Below are positions 25,344 to 35,661 of a stretch of 45,668 bases of DNA, one piece after another; within the stretch, counting starts at the first letter, position 1, and each line of letters opens with the position of its first letter. The DNA is from Candidatus Dadabacteria bacterium. GTDB lineage: Bacteria > Desulfobacterota_D > UBA1144 > Nemesobacterales > Nemesobacteraceae. Below the pieces are notes generated by a model that made no database searches, was not told the origin of the DNA, and was given only the letters and a program-made list of their open reading frames with translations. The position numbers and the translations under genes were made by a program. The DNA lies in assembly GCA_009837205.1 (NCBI GenBank), contig VXTZ01000025.1, positions 570-46,237 on the forward strand. The letters run 5' to 3'.

Positions 25344-26360
25344 CTAGTCGGCATCCCCAATGCCTTTTTCTTCCCTGTACTTCTGGATCTCCTCCCGCTT
25401 TACGGTCGGTTTGAGGGTAAAGCCCGAGGGGTCAGCGGATGCGCCCGCGACCGAAGCCTGGACTGCATCGGCACTGAGGGGTGCAGGTTTCTTGTCTCCC
25501 GCAAGATCCCCAAGCTGGGACTCTTCAAGCTGCCAGTCCGTAAGCCACTCGTCTCCGAGACCGAAACGCCTGGTGAGCTTGTTTATCTCCTCGAGTCTTC
25601 CGGGAAGAGGTCCTGCCGGCTGAAGCATGTTCAGATCCTCTAGAAGCTTTACTACCTCGGGGTCTCTCGGGAAAGCGTTTCCGACCTGCTTTTCGAAGAA
25701 CATTGTTCCAAACGGGGGCCGGCTTCTTGCTCCGCCGCCGTCCATGCTTTCTGCGGGATAACCGACGGTCATAAGCCAGCTGAAAACGTAAGTGTCTGGA
25801 AGATTGAACTTTGCTTTCGTGTTCCTCCTGGCTCCACCGCTGGCACCGTTAAGACAGGTCCCGAGACCCAAGGACGTCGCAACAAGACAGGCGTTCTGTA
25901 TCGCATTTCCAAGATCGATCGCAGCAAGACGGTGCAGTACCGCATCGGGAAGCATTGCGGCAAGCGGGAACAGCCTGGATACCCTGTCATATTCCCAGCC
26001 GTGCGCCTTATCGAGTGCTCCAGTTCTTAGAAGGTCGTGGATAGACTGACCCATTGTGTCGTAGTTGGCCATGTCATAACACCAGAAGATAAGCACGGGG
26101 GCCATCTGCGTTGTGATCTGACTCCAGTCGGATATAAACTCCCATATTTCGGGATCTTCATCCCTGTATACAACTATTGCTCTTTGCCCATTGAAGTTGC
26201 CTGCCGTAGGAGAAAGCCGGGCAGCTTCCAGCATGGCCTGAACCTTCCATTTCTCAACGGACTTATGCGGCTCATACCACCTGATGGACCTTCTTGTTCC
26301 TATGGAACTGAAAGTGTCCATGATACTACCAACTTCGCTGGCACTTGGTACATCACTCAT
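25344..26360 (-). CDS. nitroreductase-family flavoprotein with C-terminal extension
   Basis: FMN-dependent oxidoreductase of 338 residues. The nitroreductase fold is marked by GTRRSIRWYEPHKSVEKWKV near residue 21, AARLSPTAGNFNGQ near 46 and LGLGTCLNGASGGARRN near 163. Usual members have about 200 residues; the last 110 here (LEEINKLTRRFGLGDEW to REEKGIGDAD) form a charged tail outside the common fold. A strong GGAGG lies eight bases before the ATG. It is divergent from the thiolase gene, across a 188-bp intergenic region, and precedes a 63-residue gene. Substrate unknown. Confidence 0.9.
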   Translation of the reverse strand: MSDVPSASEVGSIMDTFSSIGTRRSIRWYEPHKSVEKWKVQAMLEAARLSPTAGNFNGQRAIVVYRDEDPEIWEFISDWSQITTQMAPVLIFWCYDMANYDTMGQSIHDLLRTGALDKAHGWEYDRVSRLFPLAAMLPDAVLHRLAAIDLGNAIQNACLVATSLGLGTCLNGASGGARRNTKAKFNLPDTYVFSWLMTVGYPAESMDGGGARSRPPFGTMFFEKQVGNAFPRDPEVVKLLEDLNMLQPAGPLPGRLEEINKLTRRFGLGDEWLTDWQLEESQLGDLAGDKKPAPLSADAVQASVAGASADPSGFTLKPTVKREEIQKYREEKGIGDAD

Positions 26361-26548
26361 ATTAATAACCTCCTATCTGGGTATTTTTTGTTCAGAATAA
26401 AGCTGAAACTGCATAACATCTCCGAACATCATACCACTAAATCGCAGAAATTTCATCATCAAAAATCAAAATTCCTTAAATTTTACAATGCGGATAGTTT
26501 GGTATACATTTATCGCCGAAATTATAGCGCAAGCAGGAGGAGTTATTA

Positions 26549-27703
26549 ATGAGAGACGTATACATAATAGGAGTGGGAAACACCGCCTGCGGAAGATTTC
26601 CCGATAAACCGGCTCACATTCTCGCAAGAGAAGCCGCATGGGCCGCGATACAGGATTCGGGAATTCACGCGCGAAAGATAGAAATCGCCTTTTGCGGCCA
26701 TGTCTACCAAGGCATGGGAGTCGGGCAGAGAGCGCTTAAGGATATAGGACTTGTCGGACAGCCCACCATAAATGTGGAGGGTGCCTGCGGAAGCGGAACC
26801 CTTTCCCTGTGGGAAGCCTGGAGAACCGTGGCCTACGGTCAGTACGACATAGCGCTCGCTCTGGGCGTTGAGAATCTGAGCAGAATTCTCTCCGGTGGTC
26901 CCCTGCCCCTCGAGGAAGATGACCTTGAGGTATCCATAGGTATGGGAATGCCCGGGCTCTACGCCATAAGAGCTTCAAAGTACATGAGCGAATACGGGGT
27001 CACGATTGAACAGCTGGCCGAAGTCGTCGTAAAAAGCCGCTACCATGCTTCGCTCAATCCTCTTGCCCAGTACAGAAAGACTACAACCGTGGAAGAAGTG
27101 CTGGGTGCGCCGGTGATCGCCGACCCGCTTACGCGTAACATGTGCTGTCCCGTTGGAGACGCAGCCGCGGCCGCGGTGCTGTGTTCCGAGGAGCATGTCG
27201 GAGAGCTTGCTAAAAAGATGCCGATAAAGATCCTGGGATGCGTCGCGCAGTCGGGCAAATACAGCAGCCCCACAGGCCTTACCTGCGATCCTTCGGAGAA
27301 CGTCTGGAGAACCTCCCAGATGGCTTACGAGATGGCGGGACTGGGGCCCGAAGACATGGACGTAGCCGAAATTCACGATGCTTTCTCAATAGCGGAAATG
27401 ATGGTTGTCGAATCTCTCGGTTTTTGCGAGAAGGGAGAGGGAGCAACTCTCATAGACGAAAAAAGCACATGGGTCGGAGGCGACAAAGTCGCGGTTAACC
27501 CGAGTGGCGGCCTGCTTTCACGGGGACATCCGGTCGGAGCTACGGGACTTCTTCAGACTGCCGAGATCGTAAGGCAGCTGAGAGAGGAAGTCGAGCCGGA
27601 GCGCCAGGTAAAAGATGCAAAAGTCGGCATCATCGAGACCATGGGAGGCGCCCAGCCCGCCATGGACGGAATTACCTGCGTCGTGAGCATCCTCGGGAAA
27701 TAA
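26549..27703 (+). CDS. thiolase / SCP2-type lipid-transfer thiolase
   Basis: Thiolase-superfamily enzyme of 384 residues. It contains the nucleophile cysteine in NVEGACGSGTLSLWEA near residue 78, AEIHDAFSIAE near 275 with the catalytic His, and SRGHPVGATGLLQTAEIVRQL near 330. The short HDAF form and lack of a second catalytic Cys point to the SCP2-thiolase branch that acts on branched or sterol-like acyl-CoA. GGAGG lies nine bases ahead of the ATG. It is divergent from a nitroreductase gene. A degradative pathway with the nearby LLM enzyme is possible but not shown. Confidence 0.9.
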   Translation: MRDVYIIGVGNTACGRFPDKPAHILAREAAWAAIQDSGIHARKIEIAFCGHVYQGMGVGQRALKDIGLVGQPTINVEGACGSGTLSLWEAWRTVAYGQYDIALALGVENLSRILSGGPLPLEEDDLEVSIGMGMPGLYAIRASKYMSEYGVTIEQLAEVVVKSRYHASLNPLAQYRKTTTVEEVLGAPVIADPLTRNMCCPVGDAAAAAVLCSEEHVGELAKKMPIKILGCVAQSGKYSSPTGLTCDPSENVWRTSQMAYEMAGLGPEDMDVAEIHDAFSIAEMMVVESLGFCEKGEGATLIDEKSTWVGGDKVAVNPSGGLLSRGHPVGATGLLQTAEIVRQLREEVEPERQVKDAKVGIIETMGGAQPAMDGITCVVSILGK

Positions 27704-27883
27704 AGCAGATACGCTTTAATCAGCGTTCCTTGCAATTCACCGTTTTTTTCTGTGCAGCCAATCTGTGCGTGCGGTGTTTTAACCGCACTCAGAGGGCTAT
27801 TGCGCGATCTTTTCTTGCTCCCTTTCCCCGCCCGTTTTCAATTTCGGGCAATTCCTTGATTCCGCACAAAGAAGAATTATTTT

Positions 27884-30481
27884 GTGTCTGAGATGATTTC
27901 ACCTGAAAAATTCACATTGAAGGCTCAGGAAGCCATTCTGGAGGCACAAAACGCGGCTAGCGACGGCGGAAATCAGGTGATTGACCTGCCCCATCTGTTC
28001 GCGGCCCTTGTAAGTCAGCCCGGGATGCCGACCAAGATTCTGGAGCGACTGGAATCCGACCCCCGGGAACTTGCGCGGACGGCCGCCGAGCAGATATCCA
28101 AGCTTCCCAAGGTAAAAGGGGCATCTGACCAGATATACATGAGCAGGGAACTTGATTCTGCCATCCGGTCGGCCGACAAGGAAGCGCACCATCTTGGAGA
28201 CGCGTACGTGAGCACTGAACATCTTCTGATTGGAGTTGTTTCTCACGCCTCCGGGGCTCTGGGAACCGGATTTTCAGAATCAGGGATGACTAAGGAAGGG
28301 ATCTTAAGAGTACTGAAAGAACTGAGAGGTAACCAGACAGTGAACACGCAGAATCCTGAAGACACCATGGAACCGCTTCGCCAGTACGGAAAGGACTTCA
28401 CCGAACTTGCCCGAAGCGGGAAGGTAGACCCGGTAATAGGAAGGGATGACGAGATAAGGAACGTGATACGGGTGCTCCTTCGAAGAACGAAGAACAACCC
28501 TGTACTCATAGGGGAACCCGGAGTGGGGAAAACCGCCATAGTCGAAGGGCTCGCCCAGCGTATAGTTGACTCCGATGTTCCCGAGGGACTTAAGGACAAA
28601 AAATTGATTTCCCTAGATCTGGGATCCCTGCTTGCAGGAGCAAAGTACAGGGGACAGTTCGAGGAGAGACTCAAGGCTGTACTGAAGGAAGTCACGGAAT
28701 CCCAAGGGGAGATAATTCTTTTCATAGACGAGATACACACCGTAGTTGGAGCCGGAGCAGCCGATGGGGCGATGGACGCGTCAAACATGCTAAAGCCGGC
28801 CCTTGCGCGTGGAGAACTTCACTGTATAGGTGCGACCACTCTTGATGAATACAGAAATCAGATAGAAAAGGACGCAGCCCTTGAGCGGAGGTTTCAGCAG
28901 GTCTACGTCGATGAACCCTCCGTTGAGGAAACCGTATCGATCCTAAGGGGTCTTAAGGAAAAGTACGAGGTTCACCACGGGGTAAAAATTAAGGACGAAG
29001 CCCTTGTTGCCGCCTCCCAGCTTTCAAACAGGTATATCTCCGGGCGGTTTCTGCCTGACAAGGCCGTTGACCTGATGGACGAGGCTTCGGCGCGGCTCAA
29101 AATGGAAATTGACTCTGTGCCGACGGATATAGACGAGATAAAAAGGAAGATAATGCGCCTTGAGATAGAAAGGGAGGGATTCAGAAAAGAGCAAGATCCT
29201 GAACTTCTGGGAAAGGTTAAAGAGATTGAAAAAGATCTCTCAGGACTGAAAGAGGAAGCGGAGATACTTGAAGCGCACTGGCAGAAAGAAAAAGACTGCA
29301 TATCGAGGATAAGAAAGACCAAGGAGGAAATAGAAACCGGAAGAATGGATGCGGAGAGAGCACAGAGAGAGGGAGATCTCTCCCGCGCATCGGAATTTCT
29401 TTACGGCAGAATCCCGGAGCTTGAAAAGGATATGGAGAACCTCGGTGTGGAGCTCTCCGAAATACAGAGCCAGAGGAAAATGCTTCGCGAGGAAGTGAGT
29501 GCCGAGGATATAGCCGCGGTTGTGTCGAAATGGACGGGAATACCAGTATCAAGCCTGGTTGAAGAGGAGGTCGAGAAACTCGTTCACATGGAAGAAAGAC
29601 TCTCGAAGCGGGTGGTGGGACAGCCGGAGCCCATAAGACTGGTCTCAAATGCGCTTCGCAGGTCAAGGGCCGGGCTCTCCGATCCGAAAAGGCCGATAAG
29701 CTCGTTCATGTTTCTCGGGCCCACGGGGGTCGGGAAGACCGAACTTGCCAGATCACTTGCCGAATTCATGTTTGATGATGAAGACGCGATCGTACGGATT
29801 GACATGAGCGAGTATATGGAGAAGCACTCGGTATCAAGACTGATCGGAGCCCCTCCCGGATATGTCGGATACGAGGAAGGAGGACAGCTCTCGGAAACCG
29901 TGAGGAGACGACCCTACTCCGTGGTGCTTTTTGACGAAATAGAAAAAGCGCACTCCGATGTGTTTAACCTGCTTCTTCAGATTCTTGACGACGGAAGACT
30001 CACCGACGGACAGGGAAGAACCGTTGATTTCCGCAACACCGTAATAATAATGACCTCAAACCTGGGGAGCCAGCACATACAGGAGTCGTCAGGAGACAGC
30101 GAGGAAATGGAAAATAAGATAAACGAGATGCTCAGAAATTATTTTCGTCCCGAGTTTCTAAACAGAATTGACGAAGTTGTCATATTCAGCGCCCTAACAA
30201 GAACAGACCTCATTGAGATAGCCGAGATCCAGATTGGGTACCTGAGAGAGAGGCTTGCAGAGAAAAATCTCGCCATAGAACTCTCCGAGAAAGCCGTTAC
30301 AAGACTGGTTGATATTGGTTACGATCCCGTTTTCGGGGCAAGGCCCCTTAAACGCGCCGTACAGAAATATATACAGGACCCGCTTGCAAACGAGATATTG
30401 AAAGGAAATTTCAAGGGTTCGGTCACGGTAAAAGTGGATCTGGACAAAGAAGGAAACTTCACCTTCGGAAGAAGCAACTAA
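27884..30481 (+). CDS. clpB: ATP-dependent disaggregase ClpB
   Basis: Hexameric AAA+ disaggregase that works with DnaK to rescue aggregated proteins. The 865-residue length is normal. Order: Clp-N repeats (1-150), first AAA+ domain with GEPGVGKT near residue 209 and the FIDEIH Walker B, middle coiled coil (about 400-530), second AAA+ domain with GPTGVGKT near 612 and [11 protein letters not shown], then the C-terminal domain. The start could be the GTG at 27884 or the ATG at 27893. The 180-bp upstream region has a GTGCGGT/ACCGCAC hairpin but no sigma32 box that I can identify. Confidence 0.97.
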   Translation: MSEMISPEKFTLKAQEAILEAQNAASDGGNQVIDLPHLFAALVSQPGMPTKILERLESDPRELARTAAEQISKLPKVKGASDQIYMSRELDSAIRSADKEAHHLGDAYVSTEHLLIGVVSHASGALGTGFSESGMTKEGILRVLKELRGNQTVNTQNPEDTMEPLRQYGKDFTELARSGKVDPVIGRDDEIRNVIRVLLRRTKNNPVLIGEPGVGKTAIVEGLAQRIVDSDVPEGLKDKKLISLDLGSLLAGAKYRGQFEERLKAVLKEVTESQGEIILFIDEIHTVVGAGAADGAMDASNMLKPALARGELHCIGATTLDEYRNQIEKDAALERRFQQVYVDEPSVEETVSILRGLKEKYEVHHGVKIKDEALVAASQLSNRYISGRFLPDKAVDLMDEASARLKMEIDSVPTDIDEIKRKIMRLEIEREGFRKEQDPELLGKVKEIEKDLSGLKEEAEILEAHWQKEKDCISRIRKTKEEIETGRMDAERAQREGDLSRASEFLYGRIPELEKDMENLGVELSEIQSQRKMLREEVSAEDIAAVVSKWTGIPVSSLVEEEVEKLVHMEERLSKRVVGQPEPIRLVSNALRRSRAGLSDPKRPISSFMFLGPTGVGKTELARSLAEFMFDDEDAIVRIDMSEYMEKHSVSRLIGAPPGYVGYEEGGQLSETVRRRPYSVVLFDEIEKAHSDVFNLLLQILDDGRLTDGQGRTVDFRNTVIIMTSNLGSQHIQESSGDSEEMENKINEMLRNYFRPEFLNRIDEVVIFSALTRTDLIEIAEIQIGYLRERLAEKNLAIELSEKAVTRLVDIGYDPVFGARPLKRAVQKYIQDPLANEILKGNFKGSVTVKVDLDKEGNFTFGRSN

Positions 30482-30495
30482 GTGTTGGCGGACTT

Positions 30496-30846
30496 TTAAG
30501 TTACCGCTTCTATGGCTTCGGAGCGGGAATGAAGCACCGACATGATCCGGTCAAAGCACGTGATCTCGAATATTTCTCTCATAGGTTTGGACAGGGAGCA
30601 CACCGCGAATTTCGATTTGATGTCCTGCTGCCTTTTGGCGACAAGCAGGATCGAGCGCAGTCCCGTGCTGTTGATGTAGGTCAGCCCTTTGAGGTCCAGA
30701 ACTATAGGGACTTCCTGCCCCTGGATTTCCTGGAATATCGCGTTGTGAAATTCCCGTCCACTCAGGCCTTTGATCTCGCCGGATATGCTTATTATCAGAG
30801 CTCCTTTGAGCTGATCGACCTCGATTTTAACTTCTGAGTGGCTCAT
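30496..30846 (-). CDS. STAS-domain anti-sigma-factor antagonist
   Basis: A 116-residue single STAS domain protein of the SpoIIAA/RsbV type. The strand LIISISGEI opens the domain, and the phosphorylation loop LTYINSTGLRSIL near residue 60 contains the conserved Ser followed by TGL. Such proteins bind a partner kinase/anti-sigma factor and are switched off by phosphorylation of that Ser. No partner kinase or sigma factor gene is in the window. It is convergent with clpB, with only 14 bases between stops. Ribosome binding site is weak. Confidence 0.88.
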   Translation of the reverse strand: MSHSEVKIEVDQLKGALIISISGEIKGLSGREFHNAIFQEIQGQEVPIVLDLKGLTYINSTGLRSILLVAKRQQDIKSKFAVCSLSKPMREIFEITCFDRIMSVLHSRSEAIEAVT

Positions 30847-30997
30847 TTTAAGTGCTTCTCTATACTATTCAGACGCTGCAGTATTATCTTGAATTTGCTC
30901 TACAGGGAAAATTCATTAAGCCCATGCTCACATCTTATCACACTTTTGGGCGGTGAAGCATATAAACCCGAAAATTTCCGTCCCGGGGTTCTTCTTC

Positions 30998-32731
30998 TTA
31001 TCTCTGTTCAGCTAAAAGAGCAGCAATTTCTCCTGAGACTTCTTCTACCATAATGCTTATTCTCTCACCGGAGTTTCTATTCTTTATCTCCACCTTGCCC
31101 TCTTTCAGGCTTCTTTGCCCGATAGTGACCTGAATCGGGATTCCGAGCAGATCCGAGTCTTTGAATTTCACACCAGCGGTCTCCGCTCTGTCATCAATAA
31201 GAACATCTACTCCATCGTGGAGAAGCGCTGAATATACTTTTTCCGCTACGTCCCTCACATCCTGCTGTTTCATGTTTATCGGAAGCACGGAAACTTCAAA
31301 CGGAGCTATGGGGACGGGAAATTTTATTCCGTACTCATCGTTATTCTGTTCTATCGCTGCTGCTACCGTCCTTCCTATCCCGATTCCGTAACAACCCATA
31401 ACAAGCGGTTTTTCCACTCCGTTCTCATCTACGTAGGTGGCTCCCATGGCTTCGCTGTACTTGGTTCCCAGCTTAAAAACATGACCGACTTCGATGCCTC
31501 TTGACGCCTTCAGAACTCCGTTTTCAGAAACCGGGCACGGGTCCCCTTCCCTTGCCACCCTTATGTCCGCATAGGAGTCGGCTTCAAAGTCCCGCCCGGG
31601 GTTAACGCCGGTTATGTGATAGTCGCCTTTGTTGGCTCCCGTTACGGCGTTTTTCATATTGCGAACGGATTTGTCCGCAATCACCCTCACGTTCTTTCTC
31701 TTAAGTCCCACGGGTCCGCTGAATCCGAGCGGCCCTCCTGAAACTTCCAGAATTGTCTGCGGATCAGCAAGTTCTGCAACGTCACATCCGAGAAAATTTC
31801 GAAGCTTGGTTAGACTGAGCTCTGCGTCTCCCCTTACGAGCGCAACGGCCGGTTCTGTTTCGGTATGCACTATAAGAGTCTTTATCAGTTTTTCCGGACC
31901 GACTTTTAAAAGCTGCGCCACATCCTCAACCGTCTTAAGGCCCGGGGTATGGACCTCGGAGACCTCTTCAAGTCCGGAGGTTGTTCTTGCCCCTTCCCTT
32001 TCGTCTTCTGAGATGCCAATTTTTGCGAGTTCCAGATTGGCGGCGTAATCTGCCTCCGTGGAACTCATTATTACGTCTTCCCCGGTGTCGGCAGTCACCA
32101 TGAACTCATGTGAGAAACTTCCGCCGATGTTTCCTGAATCGGCGGCAACCACGCTGAACGCGAGCCCGCATCTTTCAAATATACGTACATAAGCGTCGTA
32201 CATTGCCTGGTAGGAACGATCCGCTCCCTCATCCGAAACGTCGAAGCTGTAGGCATCTTTCATTATGAATTCACGTGCCCTCATAACCCCAAAGCGGGGA
32301 CGGATTTCATCCCTGAATTTCGTCTGTATCTGGTAAAAATTAACGGGAAGCTGTTTGTAGGAACGAATCTCCTTCCTGACTATGTCCGTTATTATTTCCT
32401 CGTGCGTGGGCCCTAGACAGAAATCCCGCTCGGCTCGGTCCTTGAAGCGAAGCAGCTCCTTTCCGTAGTAATCCCATCTGGCGCTTTCGATCCAAGGTTC
32501 AGCCGGAAGCACTGCGGGCATGAGGAGTTCTATGGCTCCTGCCCTGTTCATTTCTTCCCGCACTATGTTTTCGACTTTTCTTATGGACCTGAGTCCCAAA
32601 GGAAGGTAGTTGTAGATCCCGGCCGCAAGCTTTCTTATCATGCCTGCTCTTACCATAAGCTTGTGACTTACGATCTCGGCATCCGAAGGATCTTCCTTGA
32701 CCGTGGGTATGAAATAGGAAGAAAACCTCAT
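30998..32731 (-). CDS. proS: prolyl-tRNA synthetase, bacterial type
   Basis: Charges tRNA-Pro. The 577-residue class II enzyme has RKLAAGIYNYLPLGLRSIRKVENIVREEM (motif 1 region), the TKFRDEIRPRFGVMRAREFIMKDAYSFD motif 2, an inserted YbaK-like editing domain (residues about 235-390) and the GIGIGRTVAAAIEQ motif 3. The presence of the insertion marks the bacterial form. AAGGAG lies eight bases before the ATG. It is 68 bp downstream of ispG on the same strand. Confidence 0.97.
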   Translation of the reverse strand: MRFSSYFIPTVKEDPSDAEIVSHKLMVRAGMIRKLAAGIYNYLPLGLRSIRKVENIVREEMNRAGAIELLMPAVLPAEPWIESARWDYYGKELLRFKDRAERDFCLGPTHEEIITDIVRKEIRSYKQLPVNFYQIQTKFRDEIRPRFGVMRAREFIMKDAYSFDVSDEGADRSYQAMYDAYVRIFERCGLAFSVVAADSGNIGGSFSHEFMVTADTGEDVIMSSTEADYAANLELAKIGISEDEREGARTTSGLEEVSEVHTPGLKTVEDVAQLLKVGPEKLIKTLIVHTETEPAVALVRGDAELSLTKLRNFLGCDVAELADPQTILEVSGGPLGFSGPVGLKRKNVRVIADKSVRNMKNAVTGANKGDYHITGVNPGRDFEADSYADIRVAREGDPCPVSENGVLKASRGIEVGHVFKLGTKYSEAMGATYVDENGVEKPLVMGCYGIGIGRTVAAAIEQNNDEYGIKFPVPIAPFEVSVLPINMKQQDVRDVAEKVYSALLHDGVDVLIDDRAETAGVKFKDSDLLGIPIQVTIGQRSLKEGKVEIKNRNSGERISIMVEEVSGEIAALLAEQR

Positions 32732-32799
32732 TCGTTTTTCTCCTTTAAAGTGATTTGAACTCAGCTGGAAAACAATTTTGTGTTTGCGGGGTTTTCAGT

Positions 32800-33858
32800 T
32801 CAGTTAACGTAATTTCTCTCTATTTCCTTGACAAGCTCCCCGACCAAATCGGCTTCTCTGAAAGATTTTATCAGTTTTCCGTCCCGATAAAGCATTCCCT
32901 TGCCCCTTCCCCCCGCTATCCCTATATCGGCTTCCGCGGCCTCGCCCGGCCCGTTAACAACGCAACCCAGTATGGCGACTTTAACCGGTCTTGGAAGGTT
33001 AAAACCGGAAACACCTTGCTCAACTTCAGAAACCAGCTTCTCAAGATCTATTTCAAGTCGCCCGCATCCCGGACACGAGATAAGTTCAATTCCGTTGTTC
33101 CTGATTCCAAGGGACCTCAGTATGTTCATTCCGACAACTATCTCCTCCACCGGGTCACCTGTTAAGGACACCCTTATCGTGTCACCTATCCCTTCAGCCA
33201 GAAGCGCTCCTATTCCTATGGCGGATTTCACCGTCCCCATTCCCGGGGTCCCCGCCTCGGTAACTCCGAGATGGAGCGGATATTCGGTCTTGTCCGCGAG
33301 CATTCTGTATGCGGTAATCATTTTCCTCACGTCGGTGGACTTGACTGAAATCTTTATGTCGAGAAAATCAAGGTCCTCGAGTATGCCGACATGCCTCATT
33401 GCGCTCTCAACCAAGGCCTCGGCCGTTGGGTGTTTGTGCTTTTTGAGTATGTCTTTTTCAAGAGAGCCTGAATTCACGCCTATTCTTATGGGAACTCTTC
33501 TTTCCTTGCAGGCGTCAACCACGGCCTTTATTCTGTACCTGGCGCCGATGTTTCCGGGATTTATTCTCATCCCGTCGACTCCCTGTCTTATTGATTCAAG
33601 GGCCAGTCTGTAATCAAAGTGTATGTCTGAGACAAGGGGAATTCTTATCTCTTTTCTTATCGCTCCCAGAGCCTTTGCGGCATCCATGTCGGGAACGGCG
33701 ACCCTGACGATGTCACAACCCGCTTTCTCAAGTCTTTTTATCTGGGAAACCGTTGACGCAACGTCTCTCGTATCGGTAATAGTCATTGACTGAACCGAAA
33801 CGGGAGCTCCCCCGCCTATTTTTACGTCGCCGATTGATATCTGCCGGGATTGCCTCAT
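32800..33858 (-). CDS. ispG: 4-hydroxy-3-methylbut-2-en-1-yl diphosphate synthase
   Basis: Penultimate step of the MEP isoprenoid pathway, a 4Fe-4S reductive enzyme (GcpE). The 352-residue product has VSVQSMTITDTRDV near the start, the NPGNIGARYRIK motif, and two of the cluster cysteines in SCPGCGR near residue 265, with a further Cys in LGCVVNGPGEA near 297. The length corresponds to the common form without the insert seen in plants. The ATG lacks a strong ribosome binding site. It probably leads the ispG-proS pair. Confidence 0.96.
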   Translation of the reverse strand: MRQSRQISIGDVKIGGGAPVSVQSMTITDTRDVASTVSQIKRLEKAGCDIVRVAVPDMDAAKALGAIRKEIRIPLVSDIHFDYRLALESIRQGVDGMRINPGNIGARYRIKAVVDACKERRVPIRIGVNSGSLEKDILKKHKHPTAEALVESAMRHVGILEDLDFLDIKISVKSTDVRKMITAYRMLADKTEYPLHLGVTEAGTPGMGTVKSAIGIGALLAEGIGDTIRVSLTGDPVEEIVVGMNILRSLGIRNNGIELISCPGCGRLEIDLEKLVSEVEQGVSGFNLPRPVKVAILGCVVNGPGEAAEADIGIAGGRGKGMLYRDGKLIKSFREADLVGELVKEIERNYVN

Positions 33859-34079
33859 AACTTGCGGAAAATGCTATTGAATAGTTATTATAGTGTCAAG
33901 AAAGCGCAAGGCTGAATGTATGTTTCAAGTACTTTCTTGGCTCGGCTAATACCCCGGAGTCTTTATTTCTTCTGAAGAGTTCGGCAAAGTATAAGAAGTA
34001 ATCTAAGCGGCATAGAGGAAAGCCGACTCAATAAGTTTTTCATAGTCATTAATAAAGAGGAAATCAGGAGGCGAGAATC

Positions 34080-34484
34080 ATGGGGATAAAAAAGATAATT
34101 CAGATAGACAGGGGCGGTTCCTCCAAGGATAAAAGCTCCGTGTCTTTTACCAAGATTGAAAAGAAGAAAAAACCCGAAAACAGCAACGAAATAACGGAAG
34201 AGACAGTCTACGGCGCTCTTAAGGATGTGTACGACCCCGAACTTCCCGTGAGCATAGTAGATCTCGGACTTATTTACGACACCAAAATCTCCGGGCGCAA
34301 CGTTCAAATCAAGATGACCCTTACCACCCCAGGGTGCGCCATGGGGGCACATATAGCAGGCCAAGCTGAAATGGCCCTTAAAAGCGCGGGAGCCGATAAC
34401 GTTCTTATAGAGGTGATATGGGATCCTCCCTGGAACCCCGACATGATATCCGAGGAAGGAAAAAAGAAACTGGGTATCTCTTAG
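34080..34484 (+). CDS. MIP18/DUF59-family Fe-S assembly protein (SufT/PaaD-like)
   Basis: A 134-residue protein with a basic N-terminal tail of 40 residues, then a MIP18 domain: ALKDVYDPELPVSIVDLGLIYDTKI, with the reactive cysteine in TTPGCAMG near residue 83 and a WDPPWNPDMIS end. Such proteins help mature Fe-S proteins. AGGAGG lies eight bases before the ATG. It directly precedes the mrp ATPase gene (14 bp apart with the preferred mrp start), so the two probably work in the same assembly step. Confidence 0.9.
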   Translation: MGIKKIIQIDRGGSSKDKSSVSFTKIEKKKKPENSNEITEETVYGALKDVYDPELPVSIVDLGLIYDTKISGRNVQIKMTLTTPGCAMGAHIAGQAEMALKSAGADNVLIEVIWDPPWNPDMISEEGKKKLGIS

Positions 34485-34498
34485 GGGGAACTTTCCGC

Positions 34499-35545
34499 GT
34501 GGAACTAAACAGAGAACGGATAATAAAAGTTCTTAAGGGTGTTAACTATCCGGGATTTAACCGGGACATAGTGTCCTTCGGTCTCGTAAAAGACATTCTC
34601 GTGGAAGATTCGAAGGTGACCCTCTCCATAGTACTTCCCAAGCCCGACCAGAAACTTCAGTCCACAATCGAGGAAGAAGTCCGAAAAGCCATTTTCGGCA
34701 TACCCGGAGTTGAAGACCTCTCGATGAAGATCGGCTCGCGACCACAGAAGCAGATAACTGCCGATGCGGGTAGTGAAAAAAGCAAGCTTCCCGATATAAA
34801 GTACTACATAGCCGTCGCAAGCGGCAAAGGAGGGGTCGGCAAGTCAACAATAGCGACCAATCTCTCCCTGGCAATATCAAAAAAAAGACAGAAAGTCGGG
34901 CTTATGGATGCCGATATTTGGGGACCGAGCGCTCCCTTGATGATGGGAATAAGCGAAAAACCCCGCGCAACCGCCGATGATAAGATCGTTCCCATAGAGA
35001 AATTCGGCCTTAAGGTAATGTCTATCGGTTTTCTCGTGAACGAGGAGGACGCTGTTATATGGAGAGGTCCCATGGTACACGGAGCGATAAAGCAGTTTAT
35101 CGAGGACGTTGAGTGGAGCGGAACGGATTACTTGGTAATTGACCTTCCTCCAGGCACCGGGGATGCCCAGCTTTCTCTGGCGCAGACGGCCCCGATAAGC
35201 GGAGGGGTGATAGTAACCACTCCGCAGGACGTAGCTCTAGTGGACGTAAGAAGAGGGATACTGATGTTTAACAAACTGAATATTCCCATTCTTGGTATAG
35301 TGGAGAACATGAGCTATCTCGATATGCCCGATGTAAACGGCAAGATAGACATATTCGGCAGGGGTGGAGGAAGACGTATGGCAGAGAAGTTTGAAGTTCC
35401 GTTTCTTGGAGAAATCCCAATCGATCCGCGGATAAGAATCGGTGGGGATAACGGAACCCCCATTGTGGAGTCTGATCCGCAAAGTGCAGCCGGAAAGGCC
35501 TTTTTTGAGATTGCAGACAGGATACTCGAATCCATAGAGAACTGA
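34499..35545 (+). CDS. mrp: Mrp/ApbC-type P-loop ATPase lacking all cysteines
   Basis: Fe-S cluster carrier family ATPase of 348 residues. An N-terminal MIP18-like domain (RIIKVLKGVNYPGFNRDIVSFGLV) is followed by the deviant Walker A ASGKGGVGKSTIATNLS near residue 108, DADIWGPSAP and YLVIDLPPGTGD. The preferred start is GTG 34499, which follows GGGGGA; the frame extends upstream to 34418 inside the previous gene. The C-terminal CxxC that ligates the bridging cluster in ApbC is replaced: the usual ENMSYxxCPxC stretch reads ENMSYLDMPDV. No cysteine occurs anywhere in the protein, including the N-terminal domain. It is either a chaperone that does not bind a cluster itself or a repurposed ATPase. 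Confidence 0.93.
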   Translation: MELNRERIIKVLKGVNYPGFNRDIVSFGLVKDILVEDSKVTLSIVLPKPDQKLQSTIEEEVRKAIFGIPGVEDLSMKIGSRPQKQITADAGSEKSKLPDIKYYIAVASGKGGVGKSTIATNLSLAISKKRQKVGLMDADIWGPSAPLMMGISEKPRATADDKIVPIEKFGLKVMSIGFLVNEEDAVIWRGPMVHGAIKQFIEDVEWSGTDYLVIDLPPGTGDAQLSLAQTAPISGGVIVTTPQDVALVDVRRGILMFNKLNIPILGIVENMSYLDMPDVNGKIDIFGRGGGRRMAEKFEVPFLGEIPIDPRIRIGGDNGTPIVESDPQSAAGKAFFEIADRILESIEN

Positions 35546-35661
35546 CTGACAAATTTAACCACCCTGGCTAGCTTTCAGGAAGTTACCAATTAGTTGTCAT
35601 CAGGAATACAGGTAGTTTTTCAATCAGGTGTATGAAGACTATGATTGCGGAATGAAAGCAA

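Noticed and set aside
27769-27788. GTGCGGT/ACCGCAC hairpin as thiolase terminator
   Set aside because: The stem is perfect but there is no T-run on either strand.
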